Notes: generated from the letters alone by a model not told the origin. 64,000 bases of DNA from Kineosporiaceae bacterium (GCA_016794595.1 JAEUJN010000019.1:85372-149371), one strand, 5' to 3'; positions 45,194 through 53,099 are shown, counted from the first letter of the stretch. Made by a program: numbers and translations.

Positions 45194-45229
45194 GAGCGTG
45201 AATGTCCTCTCAACGGACTGGTCGCGGCC

Positions 45230-45589
45230 TCAGGTGCTGAAGCGAAGGTGATGGGACTCGCCGTCCTGCGGGACGCCGACCTTGATGTCGTCGCCGTCCA
45301 CCTCGACCGGGTACTCGTAGAGGTGGCAGCCGGCCGGGTTGACCCCGGCGCCGGTGGTCATGTCGAACTCCCAGTTGTGGCCTGGGCACAGCAGCCGGTT
45401 GGTGTCCGGGTCCCACTTGCCGTCCGCGAGCAGGATCTCCTGGTGAGGGCACAGACCCTGGAAGGCCTTGATCCGACCGTCGTACAGGTGCACCAGCAGC
45501 ACCTGCTCGTCGGCCACCTCGACGTCCAGGATGTCGCCCTCCCACAGCTCGTCACCGGCTGCCGCGACGCTCCAGCGGATCTCGGTCAT
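45230..45589 (-). CDS. tmoC: Rieske-type ferredoxin (TmoC-like)
   Basis: This 119-residue ferredoxin has a Rieske 2Fe-2S cluster: C47-x-H49 in LCPHQEILL and C68-x2-H71 in LCPGHNWEF. It passes electrons from TmoF to the hydroxylase. ATG 45589 is chosen; a 12-residue upstream extension overlaps tmoB. It overlaps tmoB by 4 bp. Confidence 0.94.
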   Translation of the reverse strand: MTEIRWSVAAAGDELWEGDILDVEVADEQVLLVHLYDGRIKAFQGLCPHQEILLADGKWDPDTNRLLCPGHNWEFDMTTGAGVNPAGCHLYEYPVEVDGDDIKVGVPQDGESHHLRFST

Positions 45590-45831
45590 GTCTGCAGGAC
45601 CTCGAGCACGTCCATGGGCGCGCATCCCGTGGAGGCGATGGTGGCGTCGTCCGCGAGGATGGTGCCCTTCCAGCGCACTTTCAGCGGACCGGGCCGGACC
45701 GCGACCCGCTTGCCCACGCCGTGATACGCGATCTTCTCGGCGACCACGGTCATCGGATCGGTGTCGTCGACCGGGGCCAGCACGATGACGAAGTCGCCCT
45801 CGACGATCCCCTGGACCGGGAACAGCGCCAT
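45586..45831 (-). CDS. tmoB: Di-iron monooxygenase hydroxylase gamma subunit (TmoB-like)
   Basis: This 81-residue protein begins MALFPVQGIVEGDFVIVLAPVDD and continues with TMTVVAEKIAYHGVGKRV-like sequence, ending IASTGCAPMDVLEVLQT. Size, ubiquitin-like strand pattern and place between the alpha and Rieske genes match TmoB. It starts 1 bp after tmoA and overlaps the Rieske gene by 4 bp. Confidence 0.9.
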   Translation of the reverse strand: MALFPVQGIVEGDFVIVLAPVDDTDPMTVVAEKIAYHGVGKRVAVRPGPLKVRWKGTILADDATIASTGCAPMDVLEVLQT

Positions 45832-45832
45832 C

Positions 45833-47353
45833 TCAGCCCACCTTCCGCTCGGCGGCGGGAGCCGGGTGGCCCTCGAACGCCCACGCGTAGTTCGTGCCGT
45901 CCTGGCCCATCTCCTCGGGCGACAGGCCCATGTAGGCCAGCGCGCCCTCGATGGTCGGCGGTTGGATGACCCCACCGAGGAACCGGTCGATGATCGACAG
46001 ATGTCCCTTGAACTGGTCGGGGGACTGCTCGAAGACCCACTGGCACGGCTCGGAGCAGAAGGTGTACCGGCGACCCTCGAAGTCGAGGATGCGCGGCAGC
46101 GGGCTGTCCAGGTATCCGGCGGCGTATCCCGCCGGCGTGCACACCGGGATCTGGCAGGCGTTGCACACCATCGGGAAGGTCTCCGGCAGGGTGAGCTCGG
46201 GGTGACCGGCGCGGATGTTCTCGCCCATGACATCCCAGTACTTGCCGAACGAGGCGTTCCAGCCCGGGTACTTCTCCTCCAGCCACTCGCGCTCGGCCGG
46301 TCCGGCCCCGGCAACCGGGCTCCACCAGGCGGTGGGGCGCCAGTAGTACACGCCGAGGTGGTAGGCGTGGTGGAGCCACTCCATCTCGTTCAGCAACTGG
46401 TCCCAGTACCAGGGCTTCTCCAGCCCGAAGTCGCGGAACTGGTCGATGAACTGCTTGGTGATGAACTCGGTCATGAACTCCTTGAACGAGTGCGTGCGGT
46501 GCTCGAGCGGGGTGTAGTAGTCCATCGACAGCCCGGTCAGCAACGAGAACAGCTTCCACGCGCGCCAGAACATGCGGTCGAGCAGGTTCTGCGCGATGTC
46601 GACCTTGCCCTCCTTCATCAGCACCTTGATGGTGGGCTCGCCCTGCTGGGCGTGGCGCGCCTCGTCGGTCTGGATGGAGGAGATCAGGGCGCCGAAGTCG
46701 ATGTCGCCGACCTTCATGGCGTCGGCCGCCATGCCCAGGAACTGCAGGTTCGTGAAGCCGGTCTCGAAGGTGTAGGTGAGCTGAATGGCCATCGAGACCG
46801 CGTCGTTCGCGGTGAACATGTCGTCGAACAGGTGACGCGCGGCGATGATGCCCCACTCGTTGGTGTGGTAGGCCTTGTGCGCCCAGTCCAGGCGCGGCTC
46901 CTTGTTCAGCGCCTGATAGGGGAAGTAGGTCTGCAGCTGGCCGTGGCGGGTCTCGTCGAGGGTGCCGAACATGGCCATGTTGCGCCACGCGGCCGCCCGG
47001 CCGAACCGGGCCATCCGGGCCTCGCCGATGCCGGCCTGGTACTCGGCCACCGCGATCGCGCCGTAGTGGGCGATGATGGCGGCCTTCCAGCCCGGGTCGA
47101 GGTTGTCGAAGATCTTCGAGCGGCTGACCACGTTGTTGACCGAGAACAGCCCGGCGTCCTTGCCTGCCTGGTTGTGCACGTACTCGGAATAGGTGATCTT
47201 GTACGGCTCGTCCCAGGTCCACCACGACTCGGCCGGCACCCCGAAGCTGTTGGACAGCTGCGGCGGGAAGGCCTCGTCCTCGGTGACGTAGGTCAGGTCC
47301 CAGTTCATGTCGCGAGTGAGGTCGTACCACTCGGACCGCGGCAAGCGCGGCAT
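45833..47353 (-). CDS. tmoA: Di-iron monooxygenase hydroxylase alpha subunit (TmoA-like)
   Basis: This 506-residue catalytic subunit has iron ligands that fall at exactly the toluene-4-monooxygenase positions: E104, E134, H137, E197, E231 and H234, with the catalytic Thr201. Pocket residues I100, A107, F176, F196 and F205 are also those I recall for T4moH, while position 103 is Ala rather than Gly. A C-terminal YHS-type metal motif (VCNACQIPVC near 400 and FCSEPCQW near 438) is present. The ATG at 47353 follows GGAAGGAG. Likely substrates are aromatics or alkenes such as toluene or isoprene; sequence alone does not decide. Confidence 0.92.
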   Translation of the reverse strand: MPRLPRSEWYDLTRDMNWDLTYVTEDEAFPPQLSNSFGVPAESWWTWDEPYKITYSEYVHNQAGKDAGLFSVNNVVSRSKIFDNLDPGWKAAIIAHYGAIAVAEYQAGIGEARMARFGRAAAWRNMAMFGTLDETRHGQLQTYFPYQALNKEPRLDWAHKAYHTNEWGIIAARHLFDDMFTANDAVSMAIQLTYTFETGFTNLQFLGMAADAMKVGDIDFGALISSIQTDEARHAQQGEPTIKVLMKEGKVDIAQNLLDRMFWRAWKLFSLLTGLSMDYYTPLEHRTHSFKEFMTEFITKQFIDQFRDFGLEKPWYWDQLLNEMEWLHHAYHLGVYYWRPTAWWSPVAGAGPAEREWLEEKYPGWNASFGKYWDVMGENIRAGHPELTLPETFPMVCNACQIPVCTPAGYAAGYLDSPLPRILDFEGRRYTFCSEPCQWVFEQSPDQFKGHLSIIDRFLGGVIQPPTIEGALAYMGLSPEEMGQDGTNYAWAFEGHPAPAAERKVG

Positions 47354-47386
47354 CGCGGCTCCTTCCGATTCGCCTGCGCCGGCGGC

Positions 47387-47412
47387 GGCGCACGGTCACC
47401 CACCTGTGCGCC
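47387..47412. promoter_or_regulatory. Inverted repeat upstream of tmoA
   Basis: GGCGCAC (47387-47393) and GTGCGCC (47406-47412) form a perfect 7-bp inverted repeat with a 12-bp spacer, 34-59 bp before the tmoA start. It lies in the 232-bp divergent region (47354-47585), which holds the promoters of the monooxygenase operon and of the MEDS/PucR genes. It could be an operator for the adjacent PucR-type regulator or a leader hairpin. Otherwise I see only a TTACAT patch near 47551 as a possible -10 for the rightward genes. Confidence 0.4.
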
Positions 47413-47585
47413 GGATGGTCAGCGCCCCCTGAGGATCGGCAAGGTGTGCCGCGCGGCGCCATGCCCTGGCAGGGCCGATCGGGGCGGAGACCTGGCCGCT
47501 GGCGGCCACGTTTCGGTGCGCGGAACACCCTCTCGACGGGGCGGTGAACGGCTGTTACATTCCCCGCACCCACGGGAGGTAACCG

Positions 47586-48170
47586 ATGAGCGCGACCGCA
47601 ACCGAGTTCGTGCCGGGCGACCACGTCTGTGGCTTCTACTACGGCGAGGACGAGCGCGACGCCATGTTGCTGCCGTTCCTGCGGGAGGGTCTGGCCGGGG
47701 GCGACAAGTGCCTGGTGGTGGTCGACTCGGCCGCGCCGGAGGACGTGATCGCCGGCATCGGGGGCACCGAGGACTCGCTCGCCTCGGGGCAGCTGGAGTT
47801 CTACGACGCCGATCAGACCTACCTGAGCACGGGGGAGTTCGATGCCGACCGCATGATCTCGTTCTGGGAGGACCGAGCGCGGGGTATTGCCGAGGAGGGG
47901 CGGTTCAGCTTCTCGCGACTGGTGGGCGAGATGTCCTGGCTCGAGCGGGTGCCCCCGCCCCGTGGGTCGGTGGTGCGCTACGAGTCCTGGGCCGATGGTT
48001 TCGCCGCCCGCTACGCCCAGACCGTGCTCTGCCTGTACGACCTGCGCCGGCTCGGCAGCGGAATCCTGATGGATCTGATGCGGACCCACCCGAAGTTGTT
48101 GCTGGGCGGCCTGGTGCTCGAGAACCCGCACCACATCTCGGCGGATGAGTTCAACGCGGCCCGCGACTGA
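47586..48170 (+). CDS. MEDS domain sensor protein
   Basis: This 194-residue protein consists of a MEDS (methanogen/methylotroph DcmR sensory) domain: FVPGDHVCGFYYGEDERDAMLLPFLREGLAGGDKCLVVVD, then GQLEFYDADQTYLSTGEFDADRMISFW, and TVLCLYDLRRLGSGILMDLMRTHPKLLLGGLVLENPHH. RecA-like folds of this type sense small molecules in methylotrophs and actinobacteria. It has no DNA-binding domain, but the next gene encodes one and overlaps it by 26 bp, so the two may act as a pair. Ribosome site GGGAGGTAA before ATG 47586. Confidence 0.88.
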   Translation: MSATATEFVPGDHVCGFYYGEDERDAMLLPFLREGLAGGDKCLVVVDSAAPEDVIAGIGGTEDSLASGQLEFYDADQTYLSTGEFDADRMISFWEDRARGIAEEGRFSFSRLVGEMSWLERVPPPRGSVVRYESWADGFAARYAQTVLCLYDLRRLGSGILMDLMRTHPKLLLGGLVLENPHHISADEFNAARD

Positions 48171-49836
48171 CTCCCTGACCGAGGTCGAACTCGTTCTGCG
48201 CGAGCAGCTGTCGAGTTTGCGCGGGCTGCTGGCCCTCTCGATGCTGTTGACCGACCGGCGGCACGAGGACGAGATCGTCCAGTTGGTGACCAGCGCGGTG
48301 CCGGCACTGGTGCGCGCGCGGCCGGTCGGCGTCCGGCTCACGGCGCGTGATGCAGTGCGGTGGTACGCGACGGCGGGGGCCTTCGATGCTGCGGTGGTGC
48401 GGGCGGAGGTGGCGACCCAGCTGCGGGTGCTGCCCGACGCCGGGGGAGCGCTGGCGGTGGTCGGCGAGCCGTGGGCCTGGGCGCTGACGCTGCGCAGCCA
48501 GGACGAGCGGATCGGTCACCTCCTGGTGGCGGCCGACGAGCCACCGTCACCGGACGACATGCTCCTGTTGCGCTCGCTGGCTCAGCAGACCGGCATCGCC
48601 CTGGCCAACGCTCGCTTGCTGTCGAGCCATCGGCAGGCGAACCTCGACCTGGCCCGAACCGTCGAAGCACTGCGCCACCAGACCGCGATCCACGATCGCT
48701 TCACCCAGGTGGCGCTCAGCGGCGGCGGGCGCGAGGGCATCGTCACCGCGCTGTACGAGTTGACCGGACTGGCGGCCAGCATCGAGAACCGGGCAGGCGA
48801 CGTCCTGGCCTGGGCCGGTCCCGAGGTTGACCTCCCCTCGGCCGCGCAGCTGCCCGGACGGCGCGACCGGATCGTGCACCGGGCCATCCGGGCCGGTCGC
48901 CCGATTCGGATCGACGGGCGGTTGCTCATCGCCGCCAGGCCTCGCTCGGACGTGGTGGGGGTGCTCAGTCTGATCGACCCGGACGGCGTTGCGGGCGAAC
49001 AGGAGACGGTCGCCCTCGAGCACGCCGCCACGGTGCTGGCGATCGAGCTGGCCCGGCTGCACAGCCTGGCCGAGACCGAGCTGCGGCTGGGGCGTGACCT
49101 GGTGGCGGATCTGGTGGCCGGCACGGATGCCCAGGCGCACGAGCGGGCGCAGGCGCTGGGTCACGACCTGCGCCGTCCGCACCGGGTGCTGGTGGTTCGG
49201 GGGGGACGACGATCGTCGCCGGAGGAGCTGGTGCTGCGGGTTCGGGAGGCCCTCACCGGGGCGATGGCGCGGCGCGAGGAACCGCCCCCGATGCTCATGC
49301 AGACCGCCCAGACGGTGGTGGCCCTGGTCGCCGAGGACCCGGCGGGTGAGGACCAGGGGGAGGTGCTGGCCCGGACCCTCGGCCCCGGGCACCTGATCGG
49401 GGTGGGCGGGGTGTGCAGGGAGCCACGCGACTTCGCGCGCTCTCACCGCGAGGCCTTGCTGGCGGCGCGGCTCGGTACCCTCGGGGGCCGCGCGGGCGGC
49501 GTCCGGCGGTACGACGATCTCGGGGTGTTCCAGCTGCTCTCGGACGCCGCCGACCCGGTGGTGCTCGAGACGTTCGTGAGCCGGTGGCTGGGGCCCCTCC
49601 TGGACTACGACGCCCGCCGGGGGGCGGAGCTGGTGGCGACCCTGGCGCGCTTCCTGGAGTGTGGGGGCAACTACGACTCGACGGCGACCGAGTTGGCGCT
49701 GGGGCGCAGCACCGTGCGCTACCGGCTGCGCCGCATCCGCGAGCTCAGCGGCCACGACCTGGCCGACCCCGACACCCGGTTCAATCTGCAGCTGGCCACC
49801 CGTGCCTGGGCCACCCGCCGCGCCCTTTCCGAGTAG
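48145..49836 (+). CDS. PucR/CdaR-type transcriptional regulator with GAF domain
   Basis: This 563-residue regulator has an N-terminal GAF-like domain (about 20-155), a coiled linker (ANARLLSSHRQANLDLARTVEALRHQ), a second sensory region, a GGDEF-like middle, and the C-terminal PucR helix-turn-helix (about 510-555: FLECGGNYDSTATELALGRSTVRYRLRRI, read in parts, then LADPDTRFNLQLATRAW). It overlaps the MEDS gene by 26 bp and is divergent from the monooxygenase operon, which it probably controls in response to substrate. Members of this type activate catabolic operons. Confidence 0.9.
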   Translation: MSSTRPATDSLTEVELVLREQLSSLRGLLALSMLLTDRRHEDEIVQLVTSAVPALVRARPVGVRLTARDAVRWYATAGAFDAAVVRAEVATQLRVLPDAGGALAVVGEPWAWALTLRSQDERIGHLLVAADEPPSPDDMLLLRSLAQQTGIALANARLLSSHRQANLDLARTVEALRHQTAIHDRFTQVALSGGGREGIVTALYELTGLAASIENRAGDVLAWAGPEVDLPSAAQLPGRRDRIVHRAIRAGRPIRIDGRLLIAARPRSDVVGVLSLIDPDGVAGEQETVALEHAATVLAIELARLHSLAETELRLGRDLVADLVAGTDAQAHERAQALGHDLRRPHRVLVVRGGRRSSPEELVLRVREALTGAMARREEPPPMLMQTAQTVVALVAEDPAGEDQGEVLARTLGPGHLIGVGGVCREPRDFARSHREALLAARLGTLGGRAGGVRRYDDLGVFQLLSDAADPVVLETFVSRWLGPLLDYDARRGAELVATLARFLECGGNYDSTATELALGRSTVRYRLRRIRELSGHDLADPDTRFNLQLATRAWATRRALSE

Positions 49837-49855
49837 CACGCCGTGGCACCCGCCC

Positions 49856-49958
49856 AACCTGCTCATGCTCCGTGGGTGACGGCTCATGCTCCGCAGGGAC
49901 GCGCCCGGATGCGTCAGCTGCGGAGCATCGGTGCACGGCTGCGGAGCATGAGCGGGTT
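49856..49958 (+). repeat. 103-bp palindromic element, copy 2
   Basis: The outer arms AACCTGCTCATGCTCCG (49856-49872) and 49942-49958 pair at 16 of 17; the inner arms ATGCTCCGCAG (49886-49896) and 49918-49928 pair perfectly. It lies between the convergent PucR and endonuclease V genes, starting 20 bp after the PucR stop, so it may serve as a bidirectional terminator. Confidence 0.85.
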
Positions 49959-49967
49959 GTCAGCGGG

Positions 49968-50525
49968 TTACCGAGGGCGGGAGGTAGCCGCCCGACCGGG
50001 TGATCGAACAGCGTGTCCTCGGGCCAGGGCATCGACGCGACGCAAGGCGTCGGGTATGCGGAACGGTCCCGCCATGGCGCTGACCAGGTCGGCAGCGAGG
50101 TCGAGGTCGAGACCGGCCGCGGTGACGTACAGCGGGCGGGTCGCGGAACCGCGTCGGACGGCGACGGCGTGGGTGGCGGTGGCAAACGCCGTCTTGGCGA
50201 TGCCGATCACCGGGACACCGAGTGCAGCGTGGGTATGAGCACCCAGCCCCGGGCGTCCCTGCGGGTCGAGGTCGACGTAGCCGTCGATCACCAGCAGGCG
50301 CGGTACCCGCCCGTCGAGCACCACCTGGACGGCGGGCAGCTCACGTTCGGAGAAGTGTCCCGGTCGGTAGGTGCTCACCTGGTCCACCCGTGCCACGAAC
50401 TCGCCGGTGATCGCGGCGAATCGGGCGTCCTCGGCCACGACCAGGGCGGCCCGCGCCCCGCCGTCCGGCGGGTAGTGAACGTCGACCGCCCCGTACGCTG
50501 GCTGTGGATGGTTGCCGGTGATCAC
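49968..50525 (-). CDS. Endonuclease V family protein
   Basis: This 185-residue protein resembles deoxyinosine-cleaving endonuclease V. The catalytic acids are recognisable at D15 (AVDVHYPP), E62 (SERELPAV) and D81 (LLVIDGYVDL), followed by the diagnostic PGLGAHTHAALGVPVIGIAKTAF with His97 and Lys111. It is shorter than E. coli Nfi. The start is taken as GTG 50525 after GAGAGG; GTG 50564 would add 13 residues. A deleted copy of this gene lies at 52278-52390. A repair role on inosine-containing nucleic acid is expected from the family. Confidence 0.82.
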   Translation of the reverse strand: MITGNHPQPAYGAVDVHYPPDGGARAALVVAEDARFAAITGEFVARVDQVSTYRPGHFSERELPAVQVVLDGRVPRLLVIDGYVDLDPQGRPGLGAHTHAALGVPVIGIAKTAFATATHAVAVRRGSATRPLYVTAAGLDLDLAADLVSAMAGPFRIPDALRRVDALARGHAVRSPGRAATSRPR

Positions 50526-50576
50526 GGGGGTGAACCTCTCAGGTGTCACGCAGACGTGTGTCACCCGCTCGGTGCA

Positions 50577-50605
50577 TAGTCTCAGTTATTCTCCAAGTGA
50601 GACTA
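50577..50605. promoter_or_regulatory. Palindromic operator before the Fic gene
   Basis: TAGTCTCA (50577-50584) and TGAGACTA (50598-50605) form a perfect 8-bp inverted repeat with a 13-bp AT-rich centre, ending 10 bp before the Fic ATG. It is the most AT-rich patch in this part of the window. It overlaps the promoter/ribosome-site area, so a bound dimer would block expression. The Fic protein itself has a C-terminal winged helix and is the obvious candidate. Confidence 0.6.
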
Positions 50606-50615
50606 AGATGGGAGC

Positions 50616-51815
50616 GTGACCTCAGATCGACCCGGCTGGCCGAGCGTGGCCTACGAGACCCTGCCGTGGCGCCAGACCCTCGCGCCCGGGGTGGCCTCCC
50701 GAACCCAGCTGCGTCGCCACGCCGGTCCGTACCGAGCGGCAGTGCTCTCGTCGATCGCCTCCCTACCCGTGGCCCTCCGGCCGGAGACAGCCGCCGCCGC
50801 AGAGCAGGCCTCGCTGGAGATCTCCCGGTTCGACGCCGAGATGGGTGGTGAGATCGCCCCGTTCGGCGCCGTGCTGTTGCGCTCGGAGTCTGCCGCCAGC
50901 TCGCAGATCGAGGACCTCACCGCCTCGGCTCGGGCCATCGCCGAGGCCGAACTGGGGCGGTCGGGTCGCCGCAACGCAGACCAGATCGTGGCCAACGTTC
51001 GCGCCATGGATGCGGCTGTGAGTCTTGCTGAATCCCTGGATGCCAGGGCGATCCTCGCCATGCACGAAGCGCTGATGTCGCCGACTCAGCCGGCCTTCGC
51101 CGGTCGGTGGCGCGATGAGCAGGTGTGGATCGGGGGTTCGACGCTCGGGCCGCATCACGCCACCTTCGTGCCGCCGCATCACGACCGGGTACCTCCGGCG
51201 ATCGATGATCTGGTGGCGTTCCTCCAGCGGGATGATCTTCCGGTGCTGGTTCAGGCTGCTGTGTCCCATGCTCAGTTCGAGACCATCCATCCGTTTCCGG
51301 ACGGCAACGGCCGGACCGGGCGCGCGCTGCTGCAAGCCCTGCTGCGCAACAAGTCTCTGACTCGCAATGTCACCGTTCCGGTCTCGGCCGGGCTGCTGGT
51401 GGACCTCGACGGGTACACCGCCGCGCTGCAGGCGTATCACCGGGGTGAGCTGGCCCCGATCGTGGATCAGCTGGCCTCAGCAGCCTTCGCCGCGGTGGGT
51501 AACGGGCGGGCACTGGTCGATGACCTGCGACAGATCCGCGTCGGGTGGCGCGAACGGATCAGGGCCAGGCGCGATTCCGCGGTGTGGCGGTTGGCCGACG
51601 TGCTGGTGCGCCACCCGGTGGTCGACTCCGGTCTGGTCGCGGCGCAGCTGCAGATTGCGCCACGCAACGTGCACCGTCACCTCGAGACGCTCGTCGGTGC
51701 GGGGGTGCTCCTCCCGTCCACCGACCGCTCGCGCAACCGGGTGTGGCGAGCGCCCGAGATCCTCGAGGCGCTTGACGCCTTCGCTGCCAGGGCAGGCCGG
51801 CGGGGCAGCCGGTGA
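50616..51815 (+). CDS. Fic family AMPylase-type protein with winged helix
   Basis: This 399-residue protein has the Fic active-site motif HPFPDGNGRTGR at 225-236 (catalytic H225), with the beta-hairpin flap before it. It has an N-terminal inhibitory-helix motif S95-S-Q-I-E99-D resembling (S/T)xxxE(G/N), the self-inhibited class II type in which Glu blocks ATP. The C-terminus (about 320-390: VRHPVVDSGLVAAQLQIAPRNVHRHLETLV, read in parts) is a winged helix-turn-helix. It probably transfers AMP to a protein and regulates its own promoter. It stands alone in a region of decayed genes, as toxin-like genes often do. Confidence 0.92.
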   Translation: MTSDRPGWPSVAYETLPWRQTLAPGVASRTQLRRHAGPYRAAVLSSIASLPVALRPETAAAAEQASLEISRFDAEMGGEIAPFGAVLLRSESAASSQIEDLTASARAIAEAELGRSGRRNADQIVANVRAMDAAVSLAESLDARAILAMHEALMSPTQPAFAGRWRDEQVWIGGSTLGPHHATFVPPHHDRVPPAIDDLVAFLQRDDLPVLVQAAVSHAQFETIHPFPDGNGRTGRALLQALLRNKSLTRNVTVPVSAGLLVDLDGYTAALQAYHRGELAPIVDQLASAAFAAVGNGRALVDDLRQIRVGWRERIRARRDSAVWRLADVLVRHPVVDSGLVAAQLQIAPRNVHRHLETLVGAGVLLPSTDRSRNRVWRAPEILEALDAFAARAGRRGSR

Positions 51816-51819
51816 GGTC

Positions 51820-52090
51820 TCAGGACGTGGCGCGCAACACCGTTCGAGGGTCGTCGCGACGCCGGGCCAGGTGGGTCCGCTCGGCCGTGTCGTGGGTGAG
51901 GGCCAGAGCGCGCTCGTACGCAGCCGATGCCGCGTCGTCCTGCCCGAGCGGGCAAGCAGGTGCCCGCGCAGTGCCCAGGCGAGGTGGAACCGACTCGCGT
52001 GCGCATGATCCGTGCAGACCACGTCCAGGGCGATCCGGTCGAGGGCTTCGCGCAGGTCTGGTCGCAGCTGGCGGCGACGGTCGGGCCGAA
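51820..52090 (-). pseudogene. C-terminal remnant of an ECF sigma-like gene
   Basis: On the minus strand one frame reads LDRIALDVVCTDHAHASRFHLAWALRGHLLARSGRT (in parts). A shift near 51945 then continues in another frame as SAAYERALALTHDTAERTHLARR and ends at a TGA (51822-51820). The pattern (RGxLLARxGR, then AYxRALALTxxxAERxxLxRR) resembles the helical C-terminus of actinobacterial ECF sigma factors with a DUF6596-type domain. No start or sigma-2/sigma-4 regions exist upstream, so the gene is truncated and frameshifted. The 714 bp from 51816 to 52529 contain no intact gene. Confidence 0.5.
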
Positions 52091-52277
52091 GCTGTTCTCG
52101 GGGGTGAACCCCTTCACGGTTCCTCCCTGGCGCCGCTCGAGGTGCTGTGGCCGCGAGTGCTCTCGAGCGAGGTTCCGCAGGGCCGGGTTGGGCCGCCAGC
52201 TGATTCGGACGTCCCAGCTGGGACGTGCGAATCTCACGATGTGGAATACGAATCCGGGCTGGTTGAGGGACGGCCGT

Positions 52278-52390
52278 CTGGCGACCCCGATCGCCGGGAC
52301 GCCGAACACGGCGTGGGCATGAGCACCCAGCCCTGGGCGTCCCTGCGGGTGCCGGCCGGTAGGCGCTCACCTGGTCCACCCGTGTCGGGC
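52278..52390 (-). pseudogene. Deleted second copy of the endonuclease V gene
   Basis: This stretch closely matches the middle of the intact gene at 49968-50525. In one minus frame it reads QGRPGLGAHAHAVFGVPAIGVA, compared with PGLGAHTHAALGVPVIGIA in the intact protein. After 52350 the DNA jumps to sequence matching VDQVSTYRP of the intact gene (VDQVSAYRP here), so about 100 bp carrying the catalytic Glu and Asp are missing and the frame is broken. It cannot encode an active nuclease. Confidence 0.8.
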
Positions 52391-52419
52391 GGGTGCCGCT
52401 CGGCGGTGATCACATTGAA

Positions 52420-52513
52420 GATCACGTTGAGGGTTCTGTGAGGGTCTCGAGATCACGGTGAGGTCGTGCGCACGGAAGTGACGCAATCCCGCACCGTGAT
52501 CCTCAACGTGATC
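52420..52513. repeat. Nested inverted repeat downstream of DUF1638 gene
   Basis: The outer arms GATCACGTTGAGG (52420-52432) and CCTCAACGTGATC (52501-52513) pair perfectly. The inner arms GATCACGGTG (52451-52460) and CACCGTGATC (52492-52501) do as well, sharing one base with the outer arm. It begins 17 bp past the DUF1638 stop and borders the decayed region. It could act as a terminator or be a small mobile palindrome. Confidence 0.7.
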
Positions 52514-52529
52514 ATGGGGGAGGGGGGCG

Positions 52530-53099
52530 TCAGATCAGCCGCGCCAGTTCGGCGTCGAGGCCGGACTCGCCGGTCACCACCACCTCCAGGGGCAGCCCCA
52601 TGAGCCGCGCGGCGGCCTGCGCGGCGGTGCGCAGTTCGGGGGTGGGGTGCTGCGCCAGCCAGACCACGCGCGTGTAGTGGCGGAAGTAGTCCTCGCGCAG
52701 CTCGGGGTGGCGGTCCAGTCCGAGTTCGACGACGACGCTGCGGTGGAACGAGACGGCCAGGAAATCGGTCAGCAGGTAGGTGCCGGGTTGCGCGGCCAGC
52801 ATCGCCTCGATGCGCTCCGGCCCGGCGAACACGTCGTAGCAGTGTGCGCCCCGCAGGCAGGCGATCCCGAGGCGGGCGCACACGTCGTCCAGGGCGCCGT
52901 AGGTGCCGCAGTCGGCGTAGGCGACGGCGACCCGCCGTCCAGCCGCGAGGAGGGACGCCGCGAGCTGCTCGACCTCGCCGGCGATTCTCTCGGGGTGGTT
53001 GTGCAGCAACGGTGGCAGTGGCCGCACGTCGACGTCCCACCCGCGCGCCGCGGCGATCCGCACGACGCCTTGGGCGATGGCCCCACACGCGATCACCAC
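52530..53099 (-). CDS. DUF1638 family protein
   Basis: This 189-residue protein from GTG 53099 begins [21 protein letters not shown] and continues [59 protein letters not shown] and [17 protein letters not shown]. Conserved Cys and His (ADCGTYG, GAHCYD) suggest metal or cofactor binding. DUF1638 genes commonly occur with MttB-type methyltransferases and corrinoid proteins, as here. The frame stays open upstream through the 103-bp palindrome to 53294, but that part is not family-like. GGAG from the palindrome may serve as ribosome site. Confidence 0.82.
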   Translation of the reverse strand: MVIACGAIAQGVVRIAAARGWDVDVRPLPPLLHNHPERIAGEVEQLAASLLAAGRRVAVAYADCGTYGALDDVCARLGIACLRGAHCYDVFAGPERIEAMLAAQPGTYLLTDFLAVSFHRSVVVELGLDRHPELREDYFRHYTRVVWLAQHPTPELRTAAQAAARLMGLPLEVVVTGESGLDAELARLI

